A stretch of 64,000 bases of DNA, from the NCBI RefSeq assembly GCF_000003195.3, contig NC_012871.2, positions 14,392,293 to 14,456,292 on the forward strand, written 5' to 3'. A program made the translations under genes and the position numbers. Below the pieces are notes generated by a model that saw only the letters and a list, made by a program, of their open reading frames with translations, did no database searches and was not told the DNA's origin. Positions 34,975 through 46,306 of this stretch are shown here, in pieces (positions within the stretch are counted from its first letter, which is position 1; the number at the start of each line of letters is the position of its first letter). Source of the stretch: Sorghum bicolor (Eukaryota; Streptophyta; Magnoliopsida; Poales; Poaceae).

Positions 34975-36314
34975 TGTTGACACTTGCTAACACCACTTGA
35001 ATACTAGGTTGTCATCCCCAGCATGGCACTAGAGTGTACTATGGTATTTATACGCACACAGATAATCCGCAAGCGCACGGATACCGTTGAAGCTTTTACC
35101 CGGTTAAAGGTTTTATCGTATCCACAGGGAAACGGGAGAACCAACTACGCTCTAACTTAACCAAGATAAATAGATAAGTTTAAATAGGAAAGATGGTAGT
35201 ATTGAATAAGAACAATATTAAAGGTAAGATAACAGTGAGTGATAATATGGGGATAGAGAATAGAGCAATTCTAGTATATGGGCGATGGTAGCAGAATATA
35301 GAGGATAACTATGGTTTCTCTACTTCAAAGGGGTATGTCTATGTCTGGGACGAACCACGTGATAAGAGTACACCACAAAGGATGCTTATCCTTAGGCCGA
35401 TAAACCCTACCCATCCTGCTAACGAGAGGTGGACTACAGAGGACCAACATAGCTGTCACATACGCGGCCTACCACACGATCCGGCTAGACAGGGGATATC
35501 CACAAGTAATCTAGGTCTAAGCACCACGCTTACACCTATACTACAACTCTAACCTATAGGGTCCTATAGATTAGAAGTACTCAAAAGAGTTGTGAACCAG
35601 AACATACATGATTAGTAATTGCATAATGAATTAGAAGTAGATTACCAGAGTCATCCCATGAGCAAGCTTGATTAGAGCTTGATCATGACGAAGTACAACC
35701 GGAGGAAGAACTGACAGGCCGGCCTCTCCTCTAATCCTCCTTCGCTCTCCATCTCGCTACTATCTAGATCTACTCTAGTTTAGAGAAGAGAGGAGAGCTC
35801 TCATCTCTAAACCCTAGCTTTTGCTCTGTCTATGAATAATGAATAATTATCAAGGGGTGCCTCCTCCAGGGGCCAGGGGGTCTGCTTATATAGTCCCCTC
35901 AAGTGAACCTGGGCCGTCGGATCAAAACGACATTGATTGAACGGTTATTCTTGATCCTTTAGGTCGGTGGAGCATAATCCGCGAGGTTGAACGTGATTGG
36001 CCACTGTAGCAGGGCAGGCGCCCAAGGGGGGAGGGCGGGCGCGCTGCCCCCGAGCCCGCTCGGCCTCCCGTTCGTTCCCGTGCCTTCTGGAGTCTTCTAG
36101 ATGGTAGAAAATTGCACGACACGTTAATATCTCTATGTAAACCCGACGTGTGGGTCTTTCCTCCATATTTCCTGATAACCCCCTGCAGAAATAGACAAAC
36201 ACCAAAACTCGTGGAATTCTGTCAGATAGAACCCTAAGTTTAGATGTTGGTTGTATTTGGATCCTTTCCTTTGTTTATTTGATGATTATATTTGGTACTT
36301 AAGGACCGTCAACA
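34975..36314 (-). mobile_element. solo LTR, same family as the 10173-33498 gypsy element
   Basis: On the minus strand it starts TGTTGACGGTCCTTAAG at 36314 and ends AGTGTCAACA at 34975. A perfect ATTGC duplication (34970-34974 and 36315-36319) flanks it. The middle matches the gypsy LTR (GAATTCCACGAGTTTTGGTG, CTGCAGGGGGTTATCAGG). The last 70 bp or so, with CATGCTGGGGATGACAAC, is absent from that LTR but shared with the next solo LTR. Confidence 0.9.
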
Positions 36315-39300
36315 ATTGCATCTTGCAAACACAAGTCATCGTCATGGCTTTGTAGTTTGATCGTAATGAATTTGCATACTTACAATGATGCATAATTATA
36401 AGAACTACACATGTCGTGGAAGACAATAGGACAATAAACATCCTGTCCAAGTGGAAGTACTCCTTGGGGACCCTCACAATGAACTCTTTCATGCCTAACT
36501 TTGCCGCTTGCATATACCAGAAATGGAACCTCCGAACCTCCCATGGCTCCTCCTGGATGAGCTATCCCAATGGCAACATGAACTAGCCATTCTCAAAGTT
36601 ATCCAGGCAATCTAGAGTAAGGGACCAAACTAACGACGGGGTTTGCTCCCTGTAATTAAGAAAAGGAGTGCAAAAGTCTGTTAACATCATTGATCGACAC
36701 ATAATCTATTGACTAGATTTGGTTTCCATTAGTGCATATACCTTTTGAATGTCACTGTGTATTGGTACTCTTTTGCTATTTTATACACCGCCCATTCCAT
36801 CTCAGTTAGTTCGGCGGGTTTGTCCCCCCTCTTCTTCTATAGGCTTCTTTGGTGCAAGTGGACATTGTTGTTTTCCCTAGCTTAGAGGCGGTGTGTTGTT
36901 GCCTGGTCCATCCCCTATACATCCTTGCGATGGGTTGCTAGTGTTGGGATGCGAGCTACGTCCAAGACTACTGCCTGGTCCACCAGCATTGTCATTACCA
37001 TTGCCACCATTGTCATCATCATCGTCATTACTTGGGCCACCTAGGGGAGACGATGACTGTCGTGAGGGCTATGACTGTTGACGGTCCTTAAGTATCAAAT
37101 TTAATTATAAAATAAACAAAGAAAAGGATCCAAATGAAATCAACATCCAGACTTAGGGTTTTATCTGACAGAATTTCACGAGTTTTGGTGTTTGTCTATT
37201 TCTGCAGGGGGTTATCAGGAAATACGGAAGAAAGGCCCACACGTCGGGATTACATAGAGATATTAACGTGCCGCGCAATTATCTTACATCTAGAAGACTC
37301 CAGAAGCCACGGGAAGGAAGCGGAGGCCGAACGGGGCCAGGCACTAGGCACCCGCCCCCTCTCTGAGTTGGATCAGGACTCTCTTTTGGGACTAATCTCC
37401 AATGACCTAAAGGATCAAGGATAACCATTCAATCAATGTCGGTTTGATCCAACGGCCCATATTCACTTGAAGGGACTATAAAACCAGACCCCCTGGCCCC
37501 TGGAGGAGAGAGCCTCTCTCAACCCTAATTCATTATTCCTCAAGGGAGAAGAAGCCTCTGATCAAGATTAGAGCCACCACATCAATTAGATATCTAGATT
37601 AGCATAGCTACATAGGATTAGAACTAGAAGGAGTCAATCTTCGATTGGTTTCCGGATCTGTCAAGAGGATTCTTGGTAATTCTCTAATTGTTCTTCTAAT
37701 TGTTCTTCTAATTATCTTTGTTCTTCAATATTATGAATATGACTTTGTTCTACTTCAATATATTGCTTATGACTTTGCTCTACTTGTTTATATTCAAGAT
37801 TATATTGTTCTTAGTCTATCATAGTTATGTACTTGGCTTAATAAGTTAGATTGGATCTATATACATGCTTAGGATCGCATAGCGTTTATCCATCGGATCC
37901 ATGGGTGAATGATAGATATTGTGTAGGCGTGGTGCTTATACCGTATTTATCTGCGATTGTACCCAATATGCCAGATCGTGGGGTAGTTCATGATAGTGAC
38001 AGCTTCATTGATTCTTATATAGTCCCCCTCTCGTGTATTGGGCTGGCAGAGCAATATTATTACAGGGGAGTGATTGCTATGTTTCTCATTTACCTTGATA
38101 ATATCACTATGCATGGGCGTAGTCTTGTCTCGCAATGATTGCTAAGTATGCTTGCACTAACTATGATAATGCTAAACTATATAGTTGAGAATAACTTAGG
38201 AAATATTCTTGTAGTTCGTTCTAATACCATGCTAATGACTTTCTAAAGTATCTAATTGAGGTGCTTATCATATTTATATGTGGCTAAGTTATGCTGATCA
38301 GATTAATTATCTTTGTCACTATTCATTACTTCATATATCTTTTATGTGACACTTACCCCTATATGAAAGAATTAGATAAATGTTCTCAATTATACATGCA
38401 ATGATAGATATTCAATCTCATATTCCATTCTGTAATCAATATTGATGATTGCTAATCCCTTCCCAGTGGTAAAAATATAAATAACGATACCTGGAATACT
38501 TCTCGGTTAAAATGCTACATCGGTATTAATCTGTGCGCTTGCAGATCCCATTCATTATTTATTTAGAAGAGCAATTGCATATTTCAATACCGTGTCTCTC
38601 ATATCATGCTGGGGATGACAACTTGGCTTAAGTGGTATGAGGGATAGGTTTGGCATTTTTGGCACCGTTACTAGAATTAGAAAACTATCTACTTTTGGTA
38701 ATGATGTTAAGAATACCCAACAATGACGTCGGTGTTGGCATTTCCAAGAAAATGTCTATCTTGTTCCAAAGCACGAGCGAGCTAGTTCCACTGATGAACC
38801 TAGCTCCATCTTCAGTGGGAAAGTCTTGTTCATCGTCCTCGAAGTCATCGTGCATCCACACCACCTCCACCAAGGTATAGTCGGGCAGGATGGGCTTACC
38901 GTTGTGCCTAGCTTTAGGGTTAGGCAGTTGTACACCATTCCCTACACCACATCCTTCTTCCTCCCCAACCTACCTTAGGGCACCTATAGCATTCCAAGTG
39001 TTGGCACCACAATCTCATCAATCGGGTTCTTTTCGAGTTCTGAGGTACACATCATCATTTGCCCTTGTATGGTGGCTTCACCCTATTATGGTAGCACACC
39101 AGCCTGACGGAACATCTGCGACTTCAACTCCACCATCTTAGGGTCAGTGCTAGTGAAAGCATCTTGTATCGTCCTTATGATCATTTCCTTCACTACCTCT
39201 TCTTTGCCTTTCTAGAATATCTCCTCCTTGTATCTCTACGTAGTGTGGTAAGAGGTGGCATCGAACTGCCATGATTCCACATTCTTCTAACTCTACCTCG

Positions 39301-40498
39301 AGGATACGCCCCAAACACGGTCGTGGTGCTCAAGGTTTCCCAGTGCCTTGGTCAGCTTGTCGTGATCCCTGCGAGGTTGGAACTCCTCTCGTTCCATGGC
39401 TACCTTGATTTGAGCAAAGCCTTCTCCGCCTCCTCGGTCTACAACTTGTTGTATTGTTCCTTCCTTCCTTTAGCTTCTTCGACCAACAAGCATAGAAGAT
39501 GTCAGGTCCTAGCTCATCAATTCCTTTGAACAGATTCTCCAGCCTAGCCTCAGCTACCTCCCTTTCCTCCTACCACCACTTCAGCCTCTTAGCGACGTAC
39601 CCTATCATGCTCATGTGGTGGTAGAGCGTGTTCCTCTTTGCAAGGTCAGAGAACTTATCACCCTTGGTCTTTGCTTCTTCGGTACTCATTTTTTGATGAA
39701 CTCCTCCCAGACATGATGCTTGATGAAGTTGTAGTCCTCATAAGGTGTCTTCCCTTTCTACATATAGTTCTTATTGAGTTTTGATCTCAAGTTGTGAAGC
39801 GCTTTGCCTGCAATAACCATAGCATGCCCCTTGCAAAGATCTTCATTGAATTGGTCTGGTAGATACTCGAACCCGCTTCTTCACGTCACTCCACACTTTA
39901 TCCTTGTGGTCCTCTAGGACTTTCCTCCAATCCATATAAGTCACATGCTCTCTGACTAAACAGGAGCATTGGTTGCTGAAGACGCCGATCATAGTTAGTG
40001 GCTTCAAGGGCTCTCCATGTGGCCCTATCTTGTATATGGCATGCACCTTCTTGCTCACCTTATGCCTCCTGTGTGTTGGCCCCTTTTTAGGTCAGACTTC
40101 TTGACGCTGGTAGTTTTGGTTGAAGTGCTCGGGGTGGGACCGGATGCATGCCCCTCCTCTTTTGCCTTCTCCTCTTCTTCCTCAGGGAACTCCAAAGCCA
40201 TAGGCACCACTGGTAGCTGGATAGGACAAGAACTTGCATTAGTTTCCTTCTTTAAACAAGATCTACTAAAGAAGCAATGCCAGATCAAGTGAGATTGCAC
40301 CACATTATCTTCCTGGAGAAGGTTGTTCTTGTGGCTATTGCACGGACAAATGATATGCTCCCGACCTAAACACACACAGTGCTTTTTCACAGCAGCAACA
40401 AACTTTCTCACATGTCCAAGAAAACCCAAATCGTTGCTGACCCTCGGTATCTTATAATCTACTCTTCCCTGCCCATGATGACCGCGACCACCTTGCAC
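36315..40498 (-). pseudogene. ORF upstream of Ulp1 in the second CACTA element, decayed
   Basis: Minus-strand pieces in changing frames read, from 40498 down: FVAAVKKHCVCLGREHIICPC with SHLIWHCFF, like a CACTA transposase-associated zinc domain; GPHGEPLKPLTMIGVFSNQC (about 40028-39969); DKFSDLAKRNTLYHHMSMIG (about 39665-39605); and EEFQPRRDHDKLTKALGN. After the solo LTR at 37076-38722 come YMQAAKLGMKEFIVRVPKEYF and neighbours (36515-36430). All are phrases of the grass CACTA second ORF. Frameshifts and stops separate them. Host-style introns may account for a few of the breaks. Confidence 0.55.
37076..38722 (+). mobile_element. solo LTR with extended 3' end, same family
   Basis: It starts TGTTGACGGTCCTTAAG and ends GAATACCCAACA, with a perfect ATGAC duplication (37071-37075 and 38723-38727). 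At 1647 bp it is longer than its relatives. The extra length lies in the right third. It includes GGGGATGACAACTTGG and a phrase TTGGCACCGTTACTAGAA (about 38657-38674) that resembles a decayed tRNA-Asp primer site now lying inside the LTR. No genes are present. Confidence 0.88.
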
Positions 40499-40993
40499 AC
40501 AAAAGGGAGAAAAATAAATGAAGCCATATGAAAAGAGCGGAAAGATTAAGAATAAAATCTGAGTAGCTCTAGATCTAGTTTTCTCTCTCCTCCATTTGGA
40601 TCTAGATCTAAATCTAGCTCAAAACCACCTAAATAATGCAAAAGAGAGAAAATGAGAGTTAGAGAATAAGAAATCCACCTCTTGCGGTGCTCCCTTCACC
40701 AAATCAAAGGGCAAAACCTTCCCCCTCTAAAATGATAATTTTAGGATTTTGAGCTCAAAAGCCTAATAAATGGAGGAGCCGCGAGGAAGAAGAAGGGGTT
40801 GTTGCTACTTATATAGGCACAACCTTAACCAAGGTGGGCAAGTTAAAGAAACCGCCATGATTAATCACCAATTAACTATGGCGGTTGACGTTAGAGCAAC
40901 CACCATGGTTAAAACTTAATTGAGGTGGTTGCCCTAAAGCAACCGCCACGGTTAATAAACAAAAGGCCACAGTAAAGATTTTCTATAGTAGTG

Positions 40994-41437
40994 TATGGTT
41001 GAAAGAGACCCGAAGAGCCCATGTGGCTTCCTCAATAATATGGACATAGGCAAGCCTTGGTGGCAAGCTGAACCACGGAATAAACAACTTGTCTCTTGTG
41101 TTTTGCTTTGATTTGTTCTACACTTGTTCTTCGTGGTCTTGCTCCCAATCCCTCTCTCATAGGTTTTGGGTGCTCGATATACGATTTGGTGAAGGAACAA
41201 GCTAAGGGGAGTTCAACATCTTCATCAACAACATCTAGGAGTGTCGGGTAAAACTCAGATCTAGATTCGAAGCACATTATACTCTGATTTTGTAGTTGTT
41301 GTAGGCTACCGGTGGTACTGGTCCTCACTGACTGGTTGTAACGGTCTGGTATTTAACTTCCGTATTGAGCTTTTGAGTTTTAGGTTTTCAGATAAGCCTA
41401 TTCACCCCCCCCCTCTAGTGACATCAAGGTCCTTACA
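40994..41437 (+). repeat. SIRE-like copia LTR, right-end fragment
   Basis: It matches the right end of the 8327-9901 solo LTR: AACTCAGATCT, GATTTTGTAGTTGT, GGTGGTACTGG, TTTGAGTTTTAGGTTTTCAGATAAGCCTATTCACCCCC, CTCTAGTGA. It begins exactly where the second CACTA element ends, so that transposon had inserted into this LTR. The left part of the LTR is not in the window. Confidence 0.65.
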
Positions 41438-43027
41438 ACCTTGGAGTTGCTAGAAAGGGAAGTTTTTGCTTCTCGTGGATGGCCTTTCGTGTTTAAGATC
41501 GCTCCATAAACTTTCAATTATTTGGTTGTATGGACATTTTAGTATGCAACTTTGGTGTAATAAGTGTGGCCTGATTCTTGTGAAGTCAGATTCTTTCCAT
41601 TATCCAAAAAAAGGGGATTTCACCATGATATAACTCTACTTGAGACAATCAAAGTAGACATATGGATCACCTAATTTGAAGTCCGAGTGATGAAGTTCCG
41701 GTGCTCAAAAGATCTCAACTCTAGGACATCCAATTTTGAAAGTCCAGGAGAAAAGATGCACATATCTATTCTAGGCCAATTTATAAGATGCTTTGGACAT
41801 GATTTTGGACCTCCCACATGCTAAGCTTCCACAACCTATAAATTTAAAGGGCTAAGGTTGATTAAAATACACCCAATAAAACCGATGTACTACACATTTA
41901 CCTTTTTACCTCTAAACCTAATGTCTTCCAAACCTCCATTGTCATTCATTTACCGATCCCCACAATTATAGATGATGTACTAGGCTTTGCTAGTTGACAT
42001 AGGGCACACCGTTGATGTCCACGCCCTGACAAGGTTCCACCTGGACGAGAGATCCGATGGCCTTTGCTAGTTTGCTTATAAACTAGTCGTTCTTCGTCAT
42101 GTAAGAACGGTATGCATCCTTTACTAATTTGCTCGTAAACCTAACCATTCATCATCAGATAATGGTAAAATTGACCCCTTTCTCAGAGCATCCCAAGAAA
42201 ACCGAATCACCCGGTTTCTAAAACCGGATCATCCTGTTTTGGCAGACAATATACTAGAAGGTTTTTACTTTACCATCTGCGTGTTCTAACACTTCGACGA
42301 ATGATCACATTTTGCATCAACACATCCTCCAGTTTCGTCAAAAAAAAAAAAACACATCCCTGTCCAAAGTCCCACGGGCAATGTGAACTTTTTGCACAAT
42401 CTTTTGTTCAGTTATTATTATCTTATTAACCATAACTCCTATCACAATATATATGTCGTATAGTAAAGAGTTGTACTACATACAACAAAACTCTGCGTAC
42501 TGAACTAGGTTGGTAGTCTTGAAGAGGTCAGCAGCTATACAAGTCTATAATAACAACCCTCGATATCGGAGGAGATGTGAACACATGGAAAGCGAGTGGT
42601 CTCTTTGCCACTTATGTCCAACTCATTACCCAACTGCCCCGCACAAGAACAATTCGCTGCCGTCCGTCCCTATTTCTATATGATTTTATCTTCGTTCTTC
42701 TCTCTATGTTTGAAACCTTGGATCTGCAGACTAGCTTGGTGACAGTGACTAGACCCCTTTGCCGTATGATTCTTTTGTCCGATTATTATATGGTCACTCT
42801 TGGCCAAGTCTCTTCGATCGCTTACTGAGTGAGCCAAACGGTTCAGTTTTTTATCCGAGCTAAGAATGATAGCCCTCTCTGGTCAGTCTTGGTCTCACAC
42901 CGGCATATAGTTACCACAAGTAATTATTTTTTATATCTAATAACGGGCAATATACATATATCGCACATTTGGTGAGCCCCTTCTTACGGAAAAGTGGATG
43001 CATTTTATTTCATGTTCATATTGCTTA
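41438..43027. other. intergenic, no feature recognised
   Basis: Short open frames only, none with a recognisable domain. An A-run sits at 42340-42352. I see no repeat ends or gene here. Confidence 0.4.
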
Positions 43028-43165
43028 GGGCTTGTCTCGATGTACATGTATATCCACTTCAATCCACATATGTTAGTGGATTGGAATGAAACTTAGTTTA
43101 ATTTCATTCCAATCCACTTTAACACATGCGGAATCCTGAATAGATATATGTATCCAAACAAGGCC
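43028..43165. repeat. Tourist-like MITE
   Basis: The inverted ends GGGCTTGTCTCGATGTACATGTAT and ATATATGTATCCAAACAAGGCC are imperfect. The duplication TTA lies on both sides (43025-43027 and 43166-43168), as for PIF/Harbinger. The interior is a near-palindrome with TGGATTGGAATGAAA against TTTCATTCCAATCCA. Confidence 0.75.
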
Positions 43166-43202
43166 TTAGTGAGTTGAATGTACTACTCGATCACCAGACA
43201 AC

Positions 43203-43450
43203 ACTAGAATAAAGTGTCCCCAACAATGTTAGATTCCATTTTTGTGAAATTTGAATGTTGTATCCATGAAAGTATGTATAGTTTCCCATGATATATGTCA
43301 TCAATGTATATGCACAACTGAAAACGCGTTCTTTGCCAAGGGCCTGAGGTTTTGCCGAGGGCCAAATCTCGGACACTCGGCAAAGAGTATCTTTGCCGAG
43401 GGCTAGCCTCATGAGGCCTCGGCAAAGACAGACCCTCGGCAAAGACATAT
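43203..43450. repeat. CACTA-derived fragment with TTTGCCGAG motifs
   Basis: It begins CACTAGAATAAAGTGTCCCC and contains five or six copies of TTTGCCGAG/CTCGGCAAA in both directions between 43330 and 43446. This motif is familiar from subterminal regions of grass CACTA elements. I do not see a matching right terminus, so it is probably a deletion derivative. Confidence 0.5.
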
Positions 43451-43666
43451 GTATCTATTACTTTATTTGGGAACATTAATGAACTGATTGAAATTTGGAA
43501 TTAATGTTTCTAGAGGTATAGTGAAATTAAAGTCTTGGATACCAACTGGATTATATATAATAATCTATATTATTGTACATGGGATTATAATAATATGGAT
43601 TCTGGATTCTAATAATCTAATAATCTAGACTACTTGGACCCCTGCGTAGATTATTGTTAGTTATTA

Positions 43667-43906
43667 TTCCCTCCGTCCTGTAATATAATGCATTCTAGCA
43701 TTTAAAATTTGTCTTTAAATATAATGCATTCTGAAGGACAAAACCCAATTTCGTATTGAATACTTTTCATTTATGAACCAATCACCATTAATTACGTTAA
43801 TGATAGCATTGATTAGGAAATAAAACAAGGGTATATGTGTCTTTTATGTTTTCTCTTAATTTGTCTTAAAATACTTAGAATGCACTATATTATAGGACAA
43901 AAGGAG
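43667..43906. repeat. Stowaway MITE
   Basis: The ends TTCCCTCCGTCCTGTAATATAATGC and GCACTATATTATAGGACAAAAGGAG are complementary. TA lies on both sides (43665-43666, 43907-43908), the Tc1/mariner signature. Confidence 0.8.
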
Positions 43907-43926
43907 TAGATCATAAATGATTAATA

Positions 43927-44138
43927 GTCCCTTCATCTTGAAATAAAGTACATTGTGACTTCAAAAATTCAAAAAGTTATATTAAAATACAATGCATTCT
44001 ACATAATGACTATGTTTCGATTTAGAAAGATTTGTTAAAAAGGAAGTCTAGAATTAAGAATAAACTTTATAATTGGAATAATCTATGAATACATGTGTCA
44101 ATTGTCATAAAACGCACCGTGTTACAAGACAGAGGGAG
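43927..44138. repeat. second Stowaway-like MITE
   Basis: The ends GTCCCTTCATCTTGAAATAAAGTAC and CGCACCGTGTTACAAGACAGAGGGAG are partly complementary. TA flanks both sides (43925-43926, 44139-44140). It is more diverged than its neighbour 20 bp away. Confidence 0.65.
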
Positions 44139-45736
44139 TAGTGCCCATGCATGCTCCAATTTTTTGACCAACAGAGGATAAGGTAGAGGGAAGTTGGTCT
44201 TTAACTTTTTGCACCCATAGTCTCCAATTACCTGATGTTAGGTGGATTACAGGATTGTTGTAATATGGTGTTTGCACTATAACAATCTACCCCATTTGGT
44301 TCCTATCAGATTATTTTAGCTGATTATTATTATCTGGATCTAAGGGCTGCATATCTGATACACATTGAACCCCGTCGTTCAAATTATTTTACATTTTTCC
44401 TCACTATAACAGGAAAGAAATGGTATGTTCAACTGGCTAGCAAAAAAAATGACTGAATCACAAGGACACTCGTAAGGAACAAAATTGGCATGTTCATATG
44501 TAAATAACAAGGCGTTTGTTATTAATGAAAGACATTTGAGACAAAAGGATAAGACAAACTAAGATATCACGGCAATTTGACTGAATCAATCAAGGCACCA
44601 TTTTATAGTTTTTCTTAGTCCTCAGGGATAATCAATTTAAACTCTTCCAGATGTGACTTTTTTGCCTCGTTGATTCAGTAATAACTGGAAGGGCAAATAT
44701 AATTAAAGTAAACTCTTCAGAGGGATCTTAGCACTAGCAGTAGTATGAGAAATTCGTTTTCAGTTAATATAGCTGAGATCCCTTTGAAGCCGCCGGCGCT
44801 TTGCTAATGCTTGATAACTAACTAATGTCCAAAATGAAAACGGCACAATCCGCATCTCATCTATCAGTCTAATTAAGTTTTGACAGGAAATTGGTAATTT
44901 CTGACATATAACATCATTTTTTATCATGTGCGGCACACGAGCAGATATAACTGTCCTAGCTATCATGTCATATCATAAATGTAAAGATTTATATATATCA
45001 CATGTTGAATTGGGAAATATCTGAAGTTGAGATATATCCAGAGAGTAACAACATAGAGACGCCGAAGTCCGGACCAGCTGCTGAATGACAGAATGAGGAG
45101 CATCGGAGTGAAAGCAACAGAAACTCCAAAACAAACATGGGAAGAGAAACGGCTGAGCAAATAATAATCAGCATGTGGATACAGTGATCGACTCTTTCAG
45201 ATCGAATGTATATTTTTATTTGCGCTGTTTTATAATAGTACTGTTTTTATTACTACTATAGCTGCTAGCAGTCTACATATACTACCTGCATGCAATACTG
45301 TTATGGCCCACAGATTAGAGTTTGTATAATAAAGTCGTCGTCTTTTCTAAATGATTTTTCCTGCTTATTATTATTGACGCCACCATGTACACAAGTCGAT
45401 CGGATTCTTCAAAGCAAAGATTGAAATACAAAATCCGATTATTTGCGCATGCAAAAATGAAAATGACGGATCCATCGACTGCAACCAGCTGTCAGCAGTT
45501 ACGACAGGCGACGCCAAACCCGAGAACAAGAGCCGTTCAAGGAGGTGCGTGATCGATCGAGGGCGGCAGCCTAGCTGCTAGCTACGTACACTGGCAGGGC
45601 CGGCCGGCGTCGGCCGGCCGAATTGTTTTCTTCGATCTCATCCTTGTCGCCATCCAAATTCCAGCCAGAACTAGACGTCAAAGCCGTGTCCATTACTCTC
45701 TAAACAAAACTAGCAACTTGCAGCTGCACCTGTCAT
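44139..45736. other. intergenic and promoter region of the zinc-finger gene
   Basis: No gene before the promoter. A strong palindrome made of GGCCGGCC units (about 45599-45620) sits 380 bp upstream of the ATG. GATCGATCGA and GCTAGC-type short palindromes surround it. Confidence 0.4.
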
Positions 45737-45744
45737 TATATAAG
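45737..45744 (+). promoter_or_regulatory. TATA box of the zinc-finger gene
   Basis: TATATAAG lies on the gene's strand about 250 bp before the ATG. A CT/AC-rich leader between them is consistent with a transcript start near 45770. Confidence 0.6.
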
Positions 45745-45994
45745 GCACCTGCACCTCTTGCGTTTGGAGTCTCCCAGTCCATCCCCAGCTACAGCTAGCT
45801 AGTAGCCCACCTCTCCAGCAAGAACCCTAAAAACGAACTTCACTGACCACCCGGCATTCAATTCCCATCATCGATCAGCTTATATTTGATTTGATACGGA
45901 ATTTCTTCTGATCCATATATAGCAATATACTATATAGAGGCAGCTCTAGTCTAGCTATACATCTGCTGCTCCGATCGATCCGGCCGATCCGTCC

Positions 45995-46306
45995 ATGGAA
46001 GGTGGGTTCAACAAGAGCGGCTCACCGGAGGCGGAAGGCTCGAGGCGGGCGCCAGCGGGGGCCTACTACGAGTGCTCCTTCTGCAAGAGGGGGTTCACCA
46101 ACGCGCAGGCGCTCGGCGGCCACATGAACATCCACCGCAAGGACCGCGGATCAGGCGGCAGTAAGTCGACGGCGCCGCCGCAGCAGGACGACGCTGGCGG
46201 CGGCTCGAGGACCTACGGCGGCGGGGACGTGCACCTGGGCCTGTCCCTGGGGAGGAAGGAGGATGTGGATTTGGAGCTCAGGCTTGGCAGCTATCCTTAT
46301 AACTAG
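45995..46306 (+). CDS. SUPERMAN-like C2H2 zinc-finger protein with EAR motifs
   Basis: A single exon encodes 103 residues, short for the family, which is usually 150-250. One C2H2 finger occupies residues 26-47, starting [10 protein letters not shown] and containing the plant-specific [10 protein letters not shown]. The C-terminus has two leucine-rich repressor-type motifs, LGLSLG (near 83) and LELRLG (near 93), the second being a typical DLELRLG EAR box that recruits TOPLESS-type co-repressors. The basic stretch HRKDRGSGG after the finger may aid nuclear entry. The predicted role is a nuclear transcriptional repressor in organ or meristem development. The ATG sits in a CCATGG context. A TATA box (45737) and a pyrimidine-rich leader lie upstream. 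I do not assign an orthologue because one finger and a short body do not separate TAC1-, KNUCKLES- and SUPERMAN-type members. Confidence 0.9.
   Translation: MEGGFNKSGSPEAEGSRRAPAGAYYECSFCKRGFTNAQALGGHMNIHRKDRGSGGSKSTAPPQQDDAGGGSRTYGGGDVHLGLSLGRKEDVDLELRLGSYPYN

Larger units (their letters stand above)
34570..40993 (-). mobile_element. second CACTA element, truncated, holding two solo LTRs
   Basis: The right terminus is intact. On the minus strand it starts CACTACTATAGAAAA at 40993 and is followed by subterminal copies of AACCGCCATGG-like phrases (40848-40970). The left side breaks off inside its Ulp1 domain at 34570, against the SIRE LTR. Coding traces on the minus strand follow the same order as in the 24888-28364 element. 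No TNP2 transposase is visible. Two solo LTRs (34975-36314, 37076-38722) interrupt it. Confidence 0.7.

Noticed and set aside
42577..42828. 83-codon open frame in intergenic DNA
   Set aside because: No recognisable motif, no promoter signal, ordinary chance length for this composition.
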